NCBI RefSeq assembly: GCF_001426905.1
Contig: NZ_LMFQ01000021.1
Span: 171,557 to 235,556, forward strand
Length of the DNA stretch: 64,000 bases
From: Caulobacter sp. Root1455
Lineage (GTDB): Bacteria; Pseudomonadota; Alphaproteobacteria; Caulobacterales; Caulobacteraceae
Direction of reading: 5' to 3'
Position numbers and translations under genes: made by a program. Below, piece after piece: positions 9,309 through 17,982 of the stretch (position 1 is the stretch's first letter; the number at the start of each line of letters is the position of its first letter). The notes beneath the pieces are model-generated. The model was given only the letters and a program-made list of their open reading frames with translations, was not told the origin of the DNA and searched no databases.

Positions 9309-12300
9309 TCAGCGGGCCCAGGTCGACAGGCGGCTGAGGGTCTCGCCGTCCAGCGCGCCGGATGTCTGGAGATTCTGGTCGCGCTGATAGGCGGCGATGG
9401 CCATCTGCAGGGCCGGCGAGGTGACGCCGTCCTGAGGGCCCTGATAGTAGCCCAGCTTGGAGAGCGCCCGCTGAGCGGTGGCCAGGCCGGCGCTGGGCGC
9501 GGCGGCCGTGGCGACGGTCTGGACCGGCGTCGCGGCCTGAGAGCGGAAGGCGCTGGCCGAACGCTCGGCGATCCGCTGGCCCTCGGCGGTCAACTGGGCG
9601 CGCAGGGCGATGGCCCGGGCGCGCGAGGCGGTGTCGCCCGACCGCGCGGCGATCAGGTACCACTTGTAGGCTTCGGTCGGGTTTTGGCTGACGCCCCAAC
9701 CGCCTTCATAGAGCTGGGCCAGGTTGAACTGGCTGTCGACCAGGCCCAGGTCCGACGCCTTGCGGAACCAGCTGGCGGCCTTGGTCGAGTTCCGTTCGCC
9801 GCCTTCGCCCTTGTAGTAGTACAGGGCCATGTTGTGCATGGCGCGGGCCTCGCCGGCCGTGGCGGCGCGCTCGGTCCAGCGACGGGCCTCGACCAGGTCC
9901 TTCTTCACCCCGCCCTCGCCGACCTCGTACATCTTGGCCAGATAGAACTGGGCGCGCGGCAGGCCGAGGTTGGCGGCCTTGCGCAGGCTGTCCAGACCGG
10001 TGCGGTCCTTGGCCTCAATGCGGCGCACGCCGTCTTCGTAGAGCGCCTGAGCGTTCTCGGCGGGCGGCGTCGCGACGGCGGCGAGCGCGGCGTCGACGGG
10101 AGCCGCTTCCACCGGAGCCGGCGTGGTCAGCGCCACGGCGGCGCGGGCGCCGACCGGGCTGGTGTCGGTTTCGGCGGTGCGGATCTCGCCCGTGGTCTTG
10201 TTCGACAGGCCCTGGGCCACGCGGTCCGGCAGCGGGCCAGTGCCTTGGGTCAGGCTCATGATCGCGCCGGCCGAGGCCACGCCCAGGCAGGCGGCGGTCG
10301 CCGAAACCATCAGGGCGGTCTTCATCGCGCCCTTCTTGGCCTTCTTCTGGGCGCTCTTGGCGCCGAAGCCGGCGAACAGCGAGGTCCCCGTCTTCTTGTC
10401 CTTGGGCTTGTCCTTGCCCTTGGCGTCGCCGGTCAGAGCGGCCTGACGGGCGGCGGCCCGGGCCTGCTCGATCACTTCCCGCGTCGACAGCGGGCGCGAC
10501 GGCGCGGCGGGCTCTTGCGGGGCGGAAAATTCGGCGGCGGCGAACTCGGGAGCCGAGAAATCGCTGTCGTATTCCGTTTCCGGCTCGAACGCCGTTTCCG
10601 GTTCCAGGGCCGAGGTGAAGCCGTCGGCGGCCTCGAAGTCCTCGTCGCCGAATTCGAGCTCGGGCGGCTCGCTGGTCGGGAAGGCCGTGGTTTCGAACGC
10701 CGGGGCCTCGAAGGCGGGCCTCTGGAAGGCGGCCGGCGCGGCGGTGCGCGCCGGCGTGGAGGCCTTGGCCGGCATGTAGGCGGCCGGCTGGTCGAAGACG
10801 TCCTCGGGCACGGCCTCGCCGCCGAACGAATAGCGCTCGCCGTCGTCGAACGGCGACGGGGCGGGACGCGCGGGCGGCGCGGCGGCGGCGGCGGCGGCCT
10901 GCTCGGCCAGGCGGCGCTGGGCCTCGCCCAGCTTGGTGTCGATCTTCTCGCGCGCTTCCTCCAGCAGGCGGGCGGTGCGCTCCTCGCTCTGGCGGATGCG
11001 GTCGACCAGTTCCTGCGAGGTGCGCTCGTGGCGCTGGTTCAGGCGGTCGGTGACGCGGGTGACCTGGTCGCCGACGTCGTCGATGGCCAGGGCGTTGCGG
11101 CGTTCGGCGTTGCTGATCCGCTCGGCCAGCTTCTCGGTGATCCGGGCGATTTCCGTGCCCAGCTTCTCGAGGGCCTGGGCCTGGACGCTGTCGGCGCGGT
11201 TCAGCTTCTGGTCGATGCTGGCGGCGACCTGCGCGATGGCGGCGGTGTTGCGGGCGTCCGAGGTCTGGACGCGGCGGTTCAGGGCGTCGGCCATGCCGAC
11301 CACTTCACGGCCCATGTGCTCGATGGCCTTGGCCGAGCGCTGCTCGGCGGCCTGCACGTGGGCGGTCATCTCGCCGAGCTTTTGCTCCATGCGGTCGAAG
11401 CGGCCGTCGGCGGATTGGCGCAGCTTGGTCGCCATCTCCAGGCGGGCGGCTTCCATGCGCTGGGTCAGGCTGCCGGTCAGGTCGTCCAGACGCTTCTGGA
11501 TACCCTCGCCCGGATTGCTGCTCTCGACGGTCTGAAGACGGCCGTCCAGGGCGCTGAACGAGGTGTTCAGGGCCTGCAGGGCCTCGGCGGTGCGGGCTTC
11601 GGCGGCTTCCAGGCGCTGACCCAGACGGGCCACGACCTCTTCGACCAGGGCCGAGGGATCGCCGGCCCCGACGCCGGCCTGGTTGTCCAGGCGCTGTTCC
11701 AGATGGGCGAGGGTCTCGCGGGTGCGGGCTTCGCCTTCATAGAGGTGCCCGGCGACCTTGCCCAAGGCCCCTTCCAGGGCCCGAAGCGCTTCGGCCGAGC
11801 GCGGGCCGACGGCTTCGGCTTCGATGCGGCGCAGCCGCTCGGCGGCGCGGGTCTGGTCGGTCTTGATCTCGTCCACCACGCCCTCGAAGCGGGCGGCCAC
11901 GGCGACCTGCTCGCGCTCGGCGGCGACCAGGCGCTGGAGGGCGCCGCGCACGGATTCGTCGATGCCGTTGATGGCCTGGGCCGAACGCTTCTCGGCCGCC
12001 TCGATGCGGTCGGTCAGGCGGTCCAGGGCGACGGCCACGCGGCCGACCTCGTCGGCGGGATGCTCACGGGCTTCGATGCGCGACGGCGCGCCGCCGCGGT
12101 CGGTCTCGTAATAGGAAGGTTTGGCGCCGTCGTTGTTGACCGCCAGGGAGGGACGGCTGGGTTCGCCGAAGGCTTCCAGGGCCGAGACGTCGAAACCCTC
12201 GCCCTCGATGATCATGCGGTTGAGCCATTCGCCCAGCGTCATGCCGGAGCGACGCGCGAGATCCTTAGCGACCTCCCGTGCCTTGGGGTCGATCCCCTTA

Positions 12301-12326
12301 ACGCTCCATGGCGCCGCGGCCGTCAT
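9309..12326 (-). CDS. podJ: Polar organelle development protein PodJ
   Basis: A 1005-residue bitopic membrane protein. The N-terminus (PWSVKGIDPKAREVAKDLAR, with LGEWLNRMI after it) is the conserved PodJ start. A very long coiled coil covers about residues 55-475, followed by an acidic/proline-rich linker to about 630. One membrane helix lies near residues 670-690 (TALMVSATAACLGVASAGA). The periplasmic part carries Sel1-like repeats (about 770-905) and a C-terminal peptidoglycan-binding domain (about 945-1005). In Caulobacter PodJ localises to the new pole, organises flagellum and pilus assembly factors, and is shortened by periplasmic proteolysis. The length is close to that of C. crescentus PodJ (about 970 aa). 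The upstream region carries cell-cycle-type motifs (see 12434-12501). Confidence 0.95.
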   Translation of the reverse strand: MTAAAPWSVKGIDPKAREVAKDLARRSGMTLGEWLNRMIIEGEGFDVSALEAFGEPSRPSLAVNNDGAKPSYYETDRGGAPSRIEAREHPADEVGRVAVALDRLTDRIEAAEKRSAQAINGIDESVRGALQRLVAAEREQVAVAARFEGVVDEIKTDQTRAAERLRRIEAEAVGPRSAEALRALEGALGKVAGHLYEGEARTRETLAHLEQRLDNQAGVGAGDPSALVEEVVARLGQRLEAAEARTAEALQALNTSFSALDGRLQTVESSNPGEGIQKRLDDLTGSLTQRMEAARLEMATKLRQSADGRFDRMEQKLGEMTAHVQAAEQRSAKAIEHMGREVVGMADALNRRVQTSDARNTAAIAQVAASIDQKLNRADSVQAQALEKLGTEIARITEKLAERISNAERRNALAIDDVGDQVTRVTDRLNQRHERTSQELVDRIRQSEERTARLLEEAREKIDTKLGEAQRRLAEQAAAAAAAPPARPAPSPFDDGERYSFGGEAVPEDVFDQPAAYMPAKASTPARTAAPAAFQRPAFEAPAFETTAFPTSEPPELEFGDEDFEAADGFTSALEPETAFEPETEYDSDFSAPEFAAAEFSAPQEPAAPSRPLSTREVIEQARAAARQAALTGDAKGKDKPKDKKTGTSLFAGFGAKSAQKKAKKGAMKTALMVSATAACLGVASAGAIMSLTQGTGPLPDRVAQGLSNKTTGEIRTAETDTSPVGARAAVALTTPAPVEAAPVDAALAAVATPPAENAQALYEDGVRRIEAKDRTGLDSLRKAANLGLPRAQFYLAKMYEVGEGGVKKDLVEARRWTERAATAGEARAMHNMALYYYKGEGGERNSTKAASWFRKASDLGLVDSQFNLAQLYEGGWGVSQNPTEAYKWYLIAARSGDTASRARAIALRAQLTAEGQRIAERSASAFRSQAATPVQTVATAAAPSAGLATAQRALSKLGYYQGPQDGVTSPALQMAIAAYQRDQNLQTSGALDGETLSRLSTWAR

Positions 12327-12433
12327 CCGAATCGTTCCCTATGCACCTGGGAACCAACGCTAGTCACCGATTCCTAGCGTGTAAACGCGACCACCACCGC
12401 TACATATAGTTATGGTCAAGATAAACTGTGGAT

Positions 12434-12501
12434 GGTTAACAGGCACACCTTCTCAACGTGTGTACCTAAGATTCGGCTGCACGTGGTTAACGCGCGTTAA
12501 C
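12434..12501. promoter_or_regulatory. podJ / small-membrane-gene divergent promoter region with TTAA palindrome and CcrM site
   Basis: The 213-bp divergent spacer holds GGTTAAC at 12434-12440, one GANTC site (GATTC, 12470-12474; target of the CcrM methylase in Caulobacter) and a perfect 16-bp palindrome GTTAACGCGCGTTAAC at 12486-12501. CtrA recognises TTAA half-sites normally spaced by 7 bases; here the spacing is 6, so this is a variant at best. A TGTGGAT stretch near 12427 resembles a partial DnaA box. podJ is known to be cell-cycle controlled, so the motifs fit, but binding is inferred. Confidence 0.5.
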
Positions 12502-12539
12502 GATTTGCATGGCCGATTGTCGCAGGCCATGAGAGGCGA

Positions 12540-12752
12540 ATGGACCTTCCAACCACCATTGTCGTCGCCGTCGCCGCCCTGCTGTTCGCCGTGTTCTGCG
12601 GCTGGCGCGGAGCCCGTCCGATCAATGTTTTAAAGGGTCCGCGCATGATGCCGTGGCGTCCGTTGATGGTGGCCGGCGCCGTCGTGGCCCTGCTGATGGC
12701 GGCCCATATCCTCAATCTGCTGGGGATGAAGACGGGCGACCCGCGCTACTAG
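12540..12752 (+). CDS. Small inner-membrane protein, unknown
   Basis: 70 residues with two predicted membrane helices (TTIVVAVAALLFAVFCGW and PLMVAGAVVALLMAAHILNL) and short basic loops (RGARPINVLKGPR). It is divergent from podJ, sharing its promoter region, and its last 41 bases overlap the end of the convergent DUF2156 gene. The reading frame has normal codon bias and the layout of small conserved Caulobacter membrane proteins, but no function can be given. Confidence 0.6.
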   Translation: MDLPTTIVVAVAALLFAVFCGWRGARPINVLKGPRMMPWRPLMVAGAVVALLMAAHILNLLGMKTGDPRY

Positions 12753-14385
12753 GTCGCGGCCTTTTCGTCAGGCCGGAGACGCCGCCGGACGAGAGCAGAC
12801 CGATGTCCGCAAGCAAAAAGGGTATGGCCCACTTGTGAGGCGCGGCAATGTAGCGCGGCTGCCAGACCGGGTCGTACTTGTCCTTGTACCGCCGCACGCC
12901 CTGGAAATTGTAGATTTCCTCGCCGCGCTCGTAGAGCAGGCGGCCCACGCGCGACATGATCGGGGCCAGCGGGCGATCGTCCAGGCCGGCCAGCGGGGCC
13001 ACGCCGAACTCGAACGCCTGGTAGCCCTGCTCCTTGCCCCAGCCCAAGAGCTCGACGAACAGGTAGTCCATGACGTTCTTGGGCGCGTCGTCGGAGTAGC
13101 GCATCAGGTCCATCGAGAACGAGACCTTGCTCGCCGTGGTCCACAGGGTGGCGAACGCGACGATCCGGTCCTCGACCCGCACCAGCGCCACCGGGAACTC
13201 GGCCACGTAGCGCTCGTCGAAGCCGCCCATCGAGAAGCTCTTCTCGCCGCCGGCGTGGTGGGCCAGCCAGGCGTCGGAGATCGCCTTGAGCGCGGGCATG
13301 ATCGTATGGACCTGGTCGGCCGGCAGGACCTCGAACGCCGCCCCCCCCTCCCCGGCCTTTCGCCAGTTGCGGCGCAGGACCTCGCGGCGACGGCCGGCCA
13401 GGGAGAAGGCCTCCAGCGGGACGGCGGCGCTTTCGCCGGTCTTCTGGATCGCCAGCCCCAGATCGACGCTGTCGGGCAGGTCGGCAGGGCCCAGGGCGTA
13501 GAAGCCGGCGCGGGCGGCGTGGGCGTCGGCCAGTTCGCGGAACCGCCAGAACAGCTCCATGCGCTCGTCGTCGCGGCCGACCGGCGGCCCCATGGCGATC
13601 CACGAGCGGCCGCGCACGCCGAACATCAGGAAGCTCTCGCCCGAGGCCGAGAACAGGAAGCGCTTGTCGCCCAGCAGGGCCAGGTTCGACGGCGGCTCGG
13701 CGTTCTCGGCCTTGGCCAGGATGGCGCGCACGCGGTCGAATTCCGGGTCGGTGTCATCGACAACGGGGGGGGTGGCGGGGGTCGAGATCAGCCGCCAGAC
13801 GCCGATGGCCATCAGCACGATGGCGGCGGCGGCCGACGAGCGGATGGCGCGGGCCACTTCCCGGTCGCCGATGGTCTTCATCACCGACTGGTCGGCGTAT
13901 TCGGTGTGGGCGAAGGTCCACCAGCCGCACAGGGCCACTCCGATCAGGGCCGCCGCGGCCGACAGCAGCCAGCCGGGCGTGATCTCCATCCGCGACAGGG
14001 CCGCCTTGCGCGGGAAGGCCTCATGGAACGGCAGCATGGCCAGCATGATCGCCGACAGGATGACGGTCTCTTCCCAGTTCAGCCCCTTGAACAGCGCCAG
14101 GATCGCCCCGCCCGCCAGGGTGAACAGCGCCGCCCACCAGGCCGCGTCCAGGCGCGCGCGCAGGCCGAAGGCCAGCAGGATCAGGACCAGGCCCAGGATG
14201 GACGAGACGAAGTGGCTGACCTCGATCAGGGGTCCAGGCGCGACGGCCAGCCAGATCGCGAAGCGGGTCGGCTCGGACGGCGTCGCGCCCGAGGCCAGCA
14301 GCAGGATCCCGGCGCAGGCCGCCAGGATGGCCGACAGCGTCGGCGCGACGGCGAGGACGGCTGGTCTCAGTTGCGGCGCGGACAT
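12712..14385 (-). CDS. DUF2156 (MprF-like phosphatidylglycerol lysyltransferase domain) membrane protein
   Basis: About 557 residues. The first 215 or so form six membrane helices. The rest is a cytoplasmic GNAT-like DUF2156 domain, visible in LRRNWRKAGEGGAAFEVLPA, SFSMGGFDERYVAEFPVALV, FATLWTT, SFSMDLMRY and the terminal YNFQGVRRYKDKYDPVWQPR. In MprF this domain transfers lysine or alanine from tRNA to phosphatidylglycerol. Full MprF has about 14 helices and 840 residues, so the flippase part is largely absent here. The ATG at 14385 was preferred to one at 14424 because it leads straight into the first hydrophobic region. Substrate is unknown. Confidence 0.82.
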   Translation of the reverse strand: MSAPQLRPAVLAVAPTLSAILAACAGILLLASGATPSEPTRFAIWLAVAPGPLIEVSHFVSSILGLVLILLAFGLRARLDAAWWAALFTLAGGAILALFKGLNWEETVILSAIMLAMLPFHEAFPRKAALSRMEITPGWLLSAAAALIGVALCGWWTFAHTEYADQSVMKTIGDREVARAIRSSAAAAIVLMAIGVWRLISTPATPPVVDDTDPEFDRVRAILAKAENAEPPSNLALLGDKRFLFSASGESFLMFGVRGRSWIAMGPPVGRDDERMELFWRFRELADAHAARAGFYALGPADLPDSVDLGLAIQKTGESAAVPLEAFSLAGRRREVLRRNWRKAGEGGAAFEVLPADQVHTIMPALKAISDAWLAHHAGGEKSFSMGGFDERYVAEFPVALVRVEDRIVAFATLWTTASKVSFSMDLMRYSDDAPKNVMDYLFVELLGWGKEQGYQAFEFGVAPLAGLDDRPLAPIMSRVGRLLYERGEEIYNFQGVRRYKDKYDPVWQPRYIAAPHKWAIPFLLADIGLLSSGGVSGLTKRPRPSSAGRPSSSPAD

Positions 14386-14597
14386 CAAGACCCCTGATCG
14401 GCGAATCCCAGCGGGACACGTCATCGCCGTCTTCTATAGCGCGCCTGCCCCGCCAAGGTCGCCCATCGCATGACGAACACCTGTTTGAATAGGCTTGCCC
14501 CCGTCGTTTCATGGCGTAGTCTGCCGGCCGACGCGGGAAGCCCTGAGAACGACGGCGCCGCGAAAAGACAAAGACGGGCGAGCTAGGGAGAACGGCC

Positions 14598-15803
14598 ATG
14601 GCGGATTTCGGCGGCGGCGATCTGGAGACTTTCCGGGCCGAGACGCGCGCTTGGCTTGAACGAAGCTACCCCTCGTCGCTGAACGCCCCGATGGGCGAGG
14701 ACGACGCGCCCTGGGGCGGCAAGAAATTCAAGTGGAAGAGCCCCGACGCCAAACTATGGCTGGACCGCATGGCCGAGCGCGGCTGGACCGCCCCGATGTG
14801 GCCCAAGGAATACGGCGGCGGCGGCCTGTCCAAGGCCCAGAACAAGGTGCTGGAGCAGGAGCTGCGCCGCCTCAAGGCCCGCCCCCCCCTGATGAGCTTC
14901 GGCATCTGGATGCTGGGCCCGGTGCTGCTGGAATACGCCACCGAGGAACAGAAGAAGCGCTTCCTGCCGGAAATCGTCCGCGGCGAGACCCGCTGGTGCC
15001 AGGGCTATAGCGAGCCGGGCGCGGGCTCCGACCTCGCCTCCCTGCAGACCAAGTGCGAAGACAAGGGCGACCACTGGCTGATCAACGGTCAGAAGGTGTG
15101 GACCAGCTACGCCGACCAGGCCGACTGGATCTTCTGCCTGGTGCGCACCGACACCACCAAGAAGCACGAGGGCATCTCGTTCGTGCTGTTCGACATGACC
15201 TCGCCCGGCGTCGAGGCCCGGCCGATCAAGCTGATCAGCGGCTCCTCGCCGTTCTGCGAGACCTTCTTCGACAATGTGAAGGTCCCCAAGGAGCAGCTGG
15301 TCGGCAAGGTCAACGGCGGCTGGGACATCGCCAAGCGCCTCCTCCAGTACGAGCGCCAGAACATCTCGGCCTCGGGCTTCGGCGGCGGCGGCGGGCTGGA
15401 CGTGGTCGAGGCGGCCAAGGCGGAGATCGGGGTCGACGCCCTGGGCCGCCTGGCCGACGGCGACCTGCGGGCCCGCATCGCCCATCACCGCATGGACGCC
15501 CACGCCTTCATGCTGACCGTGCGCCGCGCCGAGGCCGAGTCCAAGACCGGCTCGGGCCCCAGCGCCGCCGTGTCGATCATCAAGTACGCCGCCGCCAAGA
15601 TGAACCAGGAGCGCACCGAGCTGCTGGTCGAGGCCCTGGGCCTGCAGGGCCTGGGCTGGGAGGGCGAAGGCTTCAGCAAGGACGAGCTGGCCGCGCCGCG
15701 CGCCATGCTGCGCGCCAAGGGCAACTCGATCGAGGGGGGCACCAGCGAGGTTAACCTCAACGTCGTCGCCAAGCGTGTCCTCGGACTGCTGGACCATCAG
15801 TAG
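14598..15803 (+). CDS. Acyl-CoA dehydrogenase
   Basis: 401 residues, usual size for the family. The N-terminal helical domain (WLERSYPSSL..) is followed by the flavin- and substrate-binding region WCQGYSEPGAGSDLASLQTK near residues 134-153 and the signature GQKVWTSYADQAD. The C-terminal segment EGGTSEVNLNVVAKRVLG ends the four-helix domain. It oxidises an acyl-CoA to the enoyl-CoA using FAD and passes electrons to ETF. It is the first gene of a tight three-gene operon (4-bp and 1-bp gaps) with a DsbA-fold isomerase and a second acyl-CoA dehydrogenase. Substrate cannot be told from sequence. RBS is AGGGAG upstream of the ATG. Confidence 0.93.
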   Translation: MADFGGGDLETFRAETRAWLERSYPSSLNAPMGEDDAPWGGKKFKWKSPDAKLWLDRMAERGWTAPMWPKEYGGGGLSKAQNKVLEQELRRLKARPPLMSFGIWMLGPVLLEYATEEQKKRFLPEIVRGETRWCQGYSEPGAGSDLASLQTKCEDKGDHWLINGQKVWTSYADQADWIFCLVRTDTTKKHEGISFVLFDMTSPGVEARPIKLISGSSPFCETFFDNVKVPKEQLVGKVNGGWDIAKRLLQYERQNISASGFGGGGGLDVVEAAKAEIGVDALGRLADGDLRARIAHHRMDAHAFMLTVRRAEAESKTGSGPSAAVSIIKYAAAKMNQERTELLVEALGLQGLGWEGEGFSKDELAAPRAMLRAKGNSIEGGTSEVNLNVVAKRVLGLLDHQ

Positions 15804-15807
15804 TCCG

Positions 15808-16425
15808 ATGCTCGAGTTCTGGTACGAGTTCGGCAGCACCTACAGCTACCCCGCCGCCATGCGCATCGAGCGCCTGGCGCAGCAGGCGGGCGTGGCCGTG
15901 GCCTGGCGGCCGTTCCTGCTGGGACCGTTGATGCACGAGCAGCAGGGGTTGAACGACAGCCCGTTCAACGCCTTCCCGATCAAAGGTGACTACATGTGGC
16001 GCGACCTGCAACGGGTCTGCGACATGGAAGGCCTGCCGCTGGTCCATCCCAGCCAGTTCCCGCGCAACGGGCTTCTCGCGGCCCGCGTGGCGATCGTCGG
16101 CCTGGAGGACGGCTGGACCCCGGCCTTCAGCCGCGCGGTCTACACGGCCAATTTCGTCGACGACCAGGACATCTCGAAAGCCGAGGTGCTGGCCCCGCTG
16201 ATCGCCTCGGTCGGCGCCGGGCCTGACGCGGTGCTGGCCGCCGCCGCGACCGATCCCATCAAGACCCGCCTGAAGGACCATGTCCGCCAGGCCCAGGAGC
16301 GCGGCCTGTTCGGCGCGCCCTCCTTCGTCACCGCCGACGGCGAGCTCTTCTGGGGCAACGACCGTCTCGAACAGGCCCTCGACTGGGCCGTCCGCCATCA
16401 AAACCACGAGCTGGAGCAAGCCTGA
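15808..16425 (+). CDS. 2-hydroxychromene-2-carboxylate isomerase-like protein (DsbA fold, kappa GST)
   Basis: 205 residues with the thioredoxin-like DsbA fold but no CXXC. The catalytic serine position is in EFGSTYSYPAAMR near the N-terminus and the second active-site segment is ERGLFGAPSFVTADGELFWGN, DRL. These features match HCCA isomerases and kappa-class glutathione transferases, glutathione-dependent isomerases of aromatic degradation. In this operon it sits between two acyl-CoA dehydrogenases, so the natural substrate is probably not a chromene. The start at 15808 is 4 bp after the upstream stop; the longer frame from 15775 overlaps the preceding gene and is rejected. Confidence 0.88.
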   Translation: MLEFWYEFGSTYSYPAAMRIERLAQQAGVAVAWRPFLLGPLMHEQQGLNDSPFNAFPIKGDYMWRDLQRVCDMEGLPLVHPSQFPRNGLLAARVAIVGLEDGWTPAFSRAVYTANFVDDQDISKAEVLAPLIASVGAGPDAVLAAAATDPIKTRLKDHVRQAQERGLFGAPSFVTADGELFWGNDRLEQALDWAVRHQNHELEQA

Positions 16426-16426
16426 C

Positions 16427-17560
16427 ATGGCCGTCCTGACCGAAGAACAGACCATGCTGCGCGACGCGGCCAAAGGCTGGACGCAGGACAGCGCCCCGGT
16501 CGGCGCGCTGCGCAAGCTGCGCGACGGCGGCTCCAGGCAGAGCTTCGATCCGGCAACCTGGAGCGAGATGGGCGCCATGGGCTGGGCCGGGGTGATCGTG
16601 CCCGAGGACTTCGACGGCTCGGCCTTCGGCTACCTGGGCCTGGGGCTGATCCTGGAGGAGACCGGCCGCAACCTGGTGGCTTCCCCCCTGCTCTCCACCG
16701 CCCTGGTCGCCGCCTCCGCCCTGGTCCTGGGCGGTTCGGACGCCCAGAAGGCCGCCTGGCTGCCGAGGATCGCCACCGGCGAGGCGGTCGGGGCCCTGGC
16801 GGTCGACGAGGGCTCGCATCACGCGCCGCTGAACACGGCGCTGTCGGCGACGGCGTCCGGCGGCGGCTTCGTCCTGAACGGGACCAAGACCTTCGTGCTC
16901 GACGGCGAGGCCGCCGACCTGCTGGTCGTCGCCGCCCGCACCTCGGGCGCGGCGGGCGACAGCGACGGGATCACCCTGTTCCTCGTGGCCGGCGACGCCA
17001 AGGGCGTGACCCGGACCCACCTGTCCCTGGTCGACAGCCGCGGCGCGGCCAAGATCACCTTCGACAACGTCCAGCTCGGCGCCGACGCGGTGCTCGGCGA
17101 GGTCGGCAAGGGTTGGGCGATCCTGGAGCCGGTGCTGGACCGCGCGTATGCCGGTCTCGCCGCCGAGATGCTGGGCACGGCCACCGCAGCCTTCGAGATC
17201 ACCTTGGACTACATCAAGACCCGCACCCAGTTCGGCCAGGTCATCGGCACGTTCCAGGCCCTGCAGCACCGCGCGGCCAAGCTGTTCACCGACCTGGAGA
17301 CCACCCGCTCGTGCGTCGAGGCCGCCCTCGAAGCGGCGGACGCGGGCGGCGACACCCGGCTGCTAGCCTCCCTGGCCAAGGCCAAGGCGTCCGAGGTGCT
17401 GCACCTGGCCTCCAACGAGATGGTCCAGATGCATGGCGGCATCGGCATGACCGACGCCCACGACGCCGGCCTCTACATGAAGCGCGCCCGCGTGGCCGAG
17501 GCCCTGTTCGGCTCGGCCTCGTTCCATCGTGACCGCTACGCCGGGCTGTCGGGTTTCTGA
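16427..17560 (+). CDS. Acyl-CoA dehydrogenase (second of operon)
   Basis: 377 residues. N-terminal helical domain, a mid-section with FVLNGTKTFVLDGEAADL, and the C-terminal domain with RTQFGQVIGTFQALQHRAA and MHGGIGMTDAHDAGLYMKRA, all diagnostic of the acyl-CoA dehydrogenase fold. It is more divergent than its neighbour at 14598: the usual CxTEPxAGSD flavin motif is replaced by ALAVDEGSHHAPL, which suggests a weakened or different substrate site. The pair of unlike dehydrogenases resembles the heteromeric enzymes of steroid side-chain degradation, but this is inference. The start follows the upstream stop by one base. Confidence 0.88.
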   Translation: MAVLTEEQTMLRDAAKGWTQDSAPVGALRKLRDGGSRQSFDPATWSEMGAMGWAGVIVPEDFDGSAFGYLGLGLILEETGRNLVASPLLSTALVAASALVLGGSDAQKAAWLPRIATGEAVGALAVDEGSHHAPLNTALSATASGGGFVLNGTKTFVLDGEAADLLVVAARTSGAAGDSDGITLFLVAGDAKGVTRTHLSLVDSRGAAKITFDNVQLGADAVLGEVGKGWAILEPVLDRAYAGLAAEMLGTATAAFEITLDYIKTRTQFGQVIGTFQALQHRAAKLFTDLETTRSCVEAALEAADAGGDTRLLASLAKAKASEVLHLASNEMVQMHGGIGMTDAHDAGLYMKRARVAEALFGSASFHRDRYAGLSGF

Positions 17561-17580
17561 TCCCGCCAGCTGCTTCTCGC

Positions 17581-17619
17581 TGTCCCGGAAAAGCGCGCGG
17601 CGCGCCGATCCGGGATGAC
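17581..17619. repeat. REP-like palindrome, GTCATCCCGGA family (short copy)
   Basis: TGTCCCGGA at the left and TCCGGGATGACG at the right enclose an inner GCGCGCGGCGCGC palindrome. It shares its ends with the longer element at 60826-60928 and lies 21 bp after the acyl-CoA dehydrogenase stop, where it may end transcription or protect the 3' end of the mRNA. Confidence 0.7.
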
Positions 17620-17900
17620 GGCGGCGGGGCGACCTTCACCCTAGGAACCGCCCTCGCCCAGGCCGACTCCCCTTCCCTCGCGCGAGGAGGAAGAGCCGTC
17701 GCGAGCGCCGATCGCGCCGAAGGACCAGGTCAGGCTGGGCCAGGCGCCGACCCGCTCAGCGCCACGGAAGAAACCGCCGCTTCCGACATTGCCTGACGAA
17801 AGTTCAAGCAGGATGCACCTCGCAGACATAGTCGCGACCGCATCAACTATTCCTGTAATGTCGGGTTTCCGACGCAGTTAATAGCGCTCTTTGAGCCCCG

Positions 17901-17919
17901 ACAAGTGTCCTGCACTTGT
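17901..17919. promoter_or_regulatory. Inverted repeat upstream of Crp/Fnr-type regulator
   Basis: A perfect 7-bp dyad, ACAAGTG / CACTTGT, separated by 5 bases, lies about 65-80 bp before the likely GTG start of the regulator gene. The symmetry and position suggest an operator, perhaps for autoregulation. It does not match the classical Fnr (TTGAT-N4-ATCAA) or Crp site. Confidence 0.4.
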
Positions 17920-17982
17920 GTCGACTACTCGACAGCACCCCGTCGTATTCCAACCTATAGCTTCAAATCCTACCGCATATCG

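Larger units (their letters stand above)
17561..17982. other. Non-coding stretch between acyl-CoA dehydrogenase and Crp/Fnr gene
   Basis: About 420 bp without a convincing gene. It holds a REP-like palindrome (17581-17619), a purine/pyrimidine-skewed stretch near 17660-17700 and the dyad ACAAGTG-TCCTG-CACTTGT at 17901-17919. Short open frames (for example 17641-17829 on the minus strand) have no ribosome binding site and no family resemblance. The right-hand part drops in GC (AACTATTCCTGTAATG near 17850), as expected of a promoter. Confidence 0.5.

Noticed and set aside
9213..12377. A 1054-codon open frame on the plus strand across podJ
   Set aside because: Shadow of podJ's repetitive coiled-coil coding sequence; no domain, no ribosome binding site.
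17641..17829. 62-codon minus-strand frame in the spacer before the Crp/Fnr gene
   Set aside because: Low-complexity Gly/Arg/Ser sequence, no ribosome binding site, no context.
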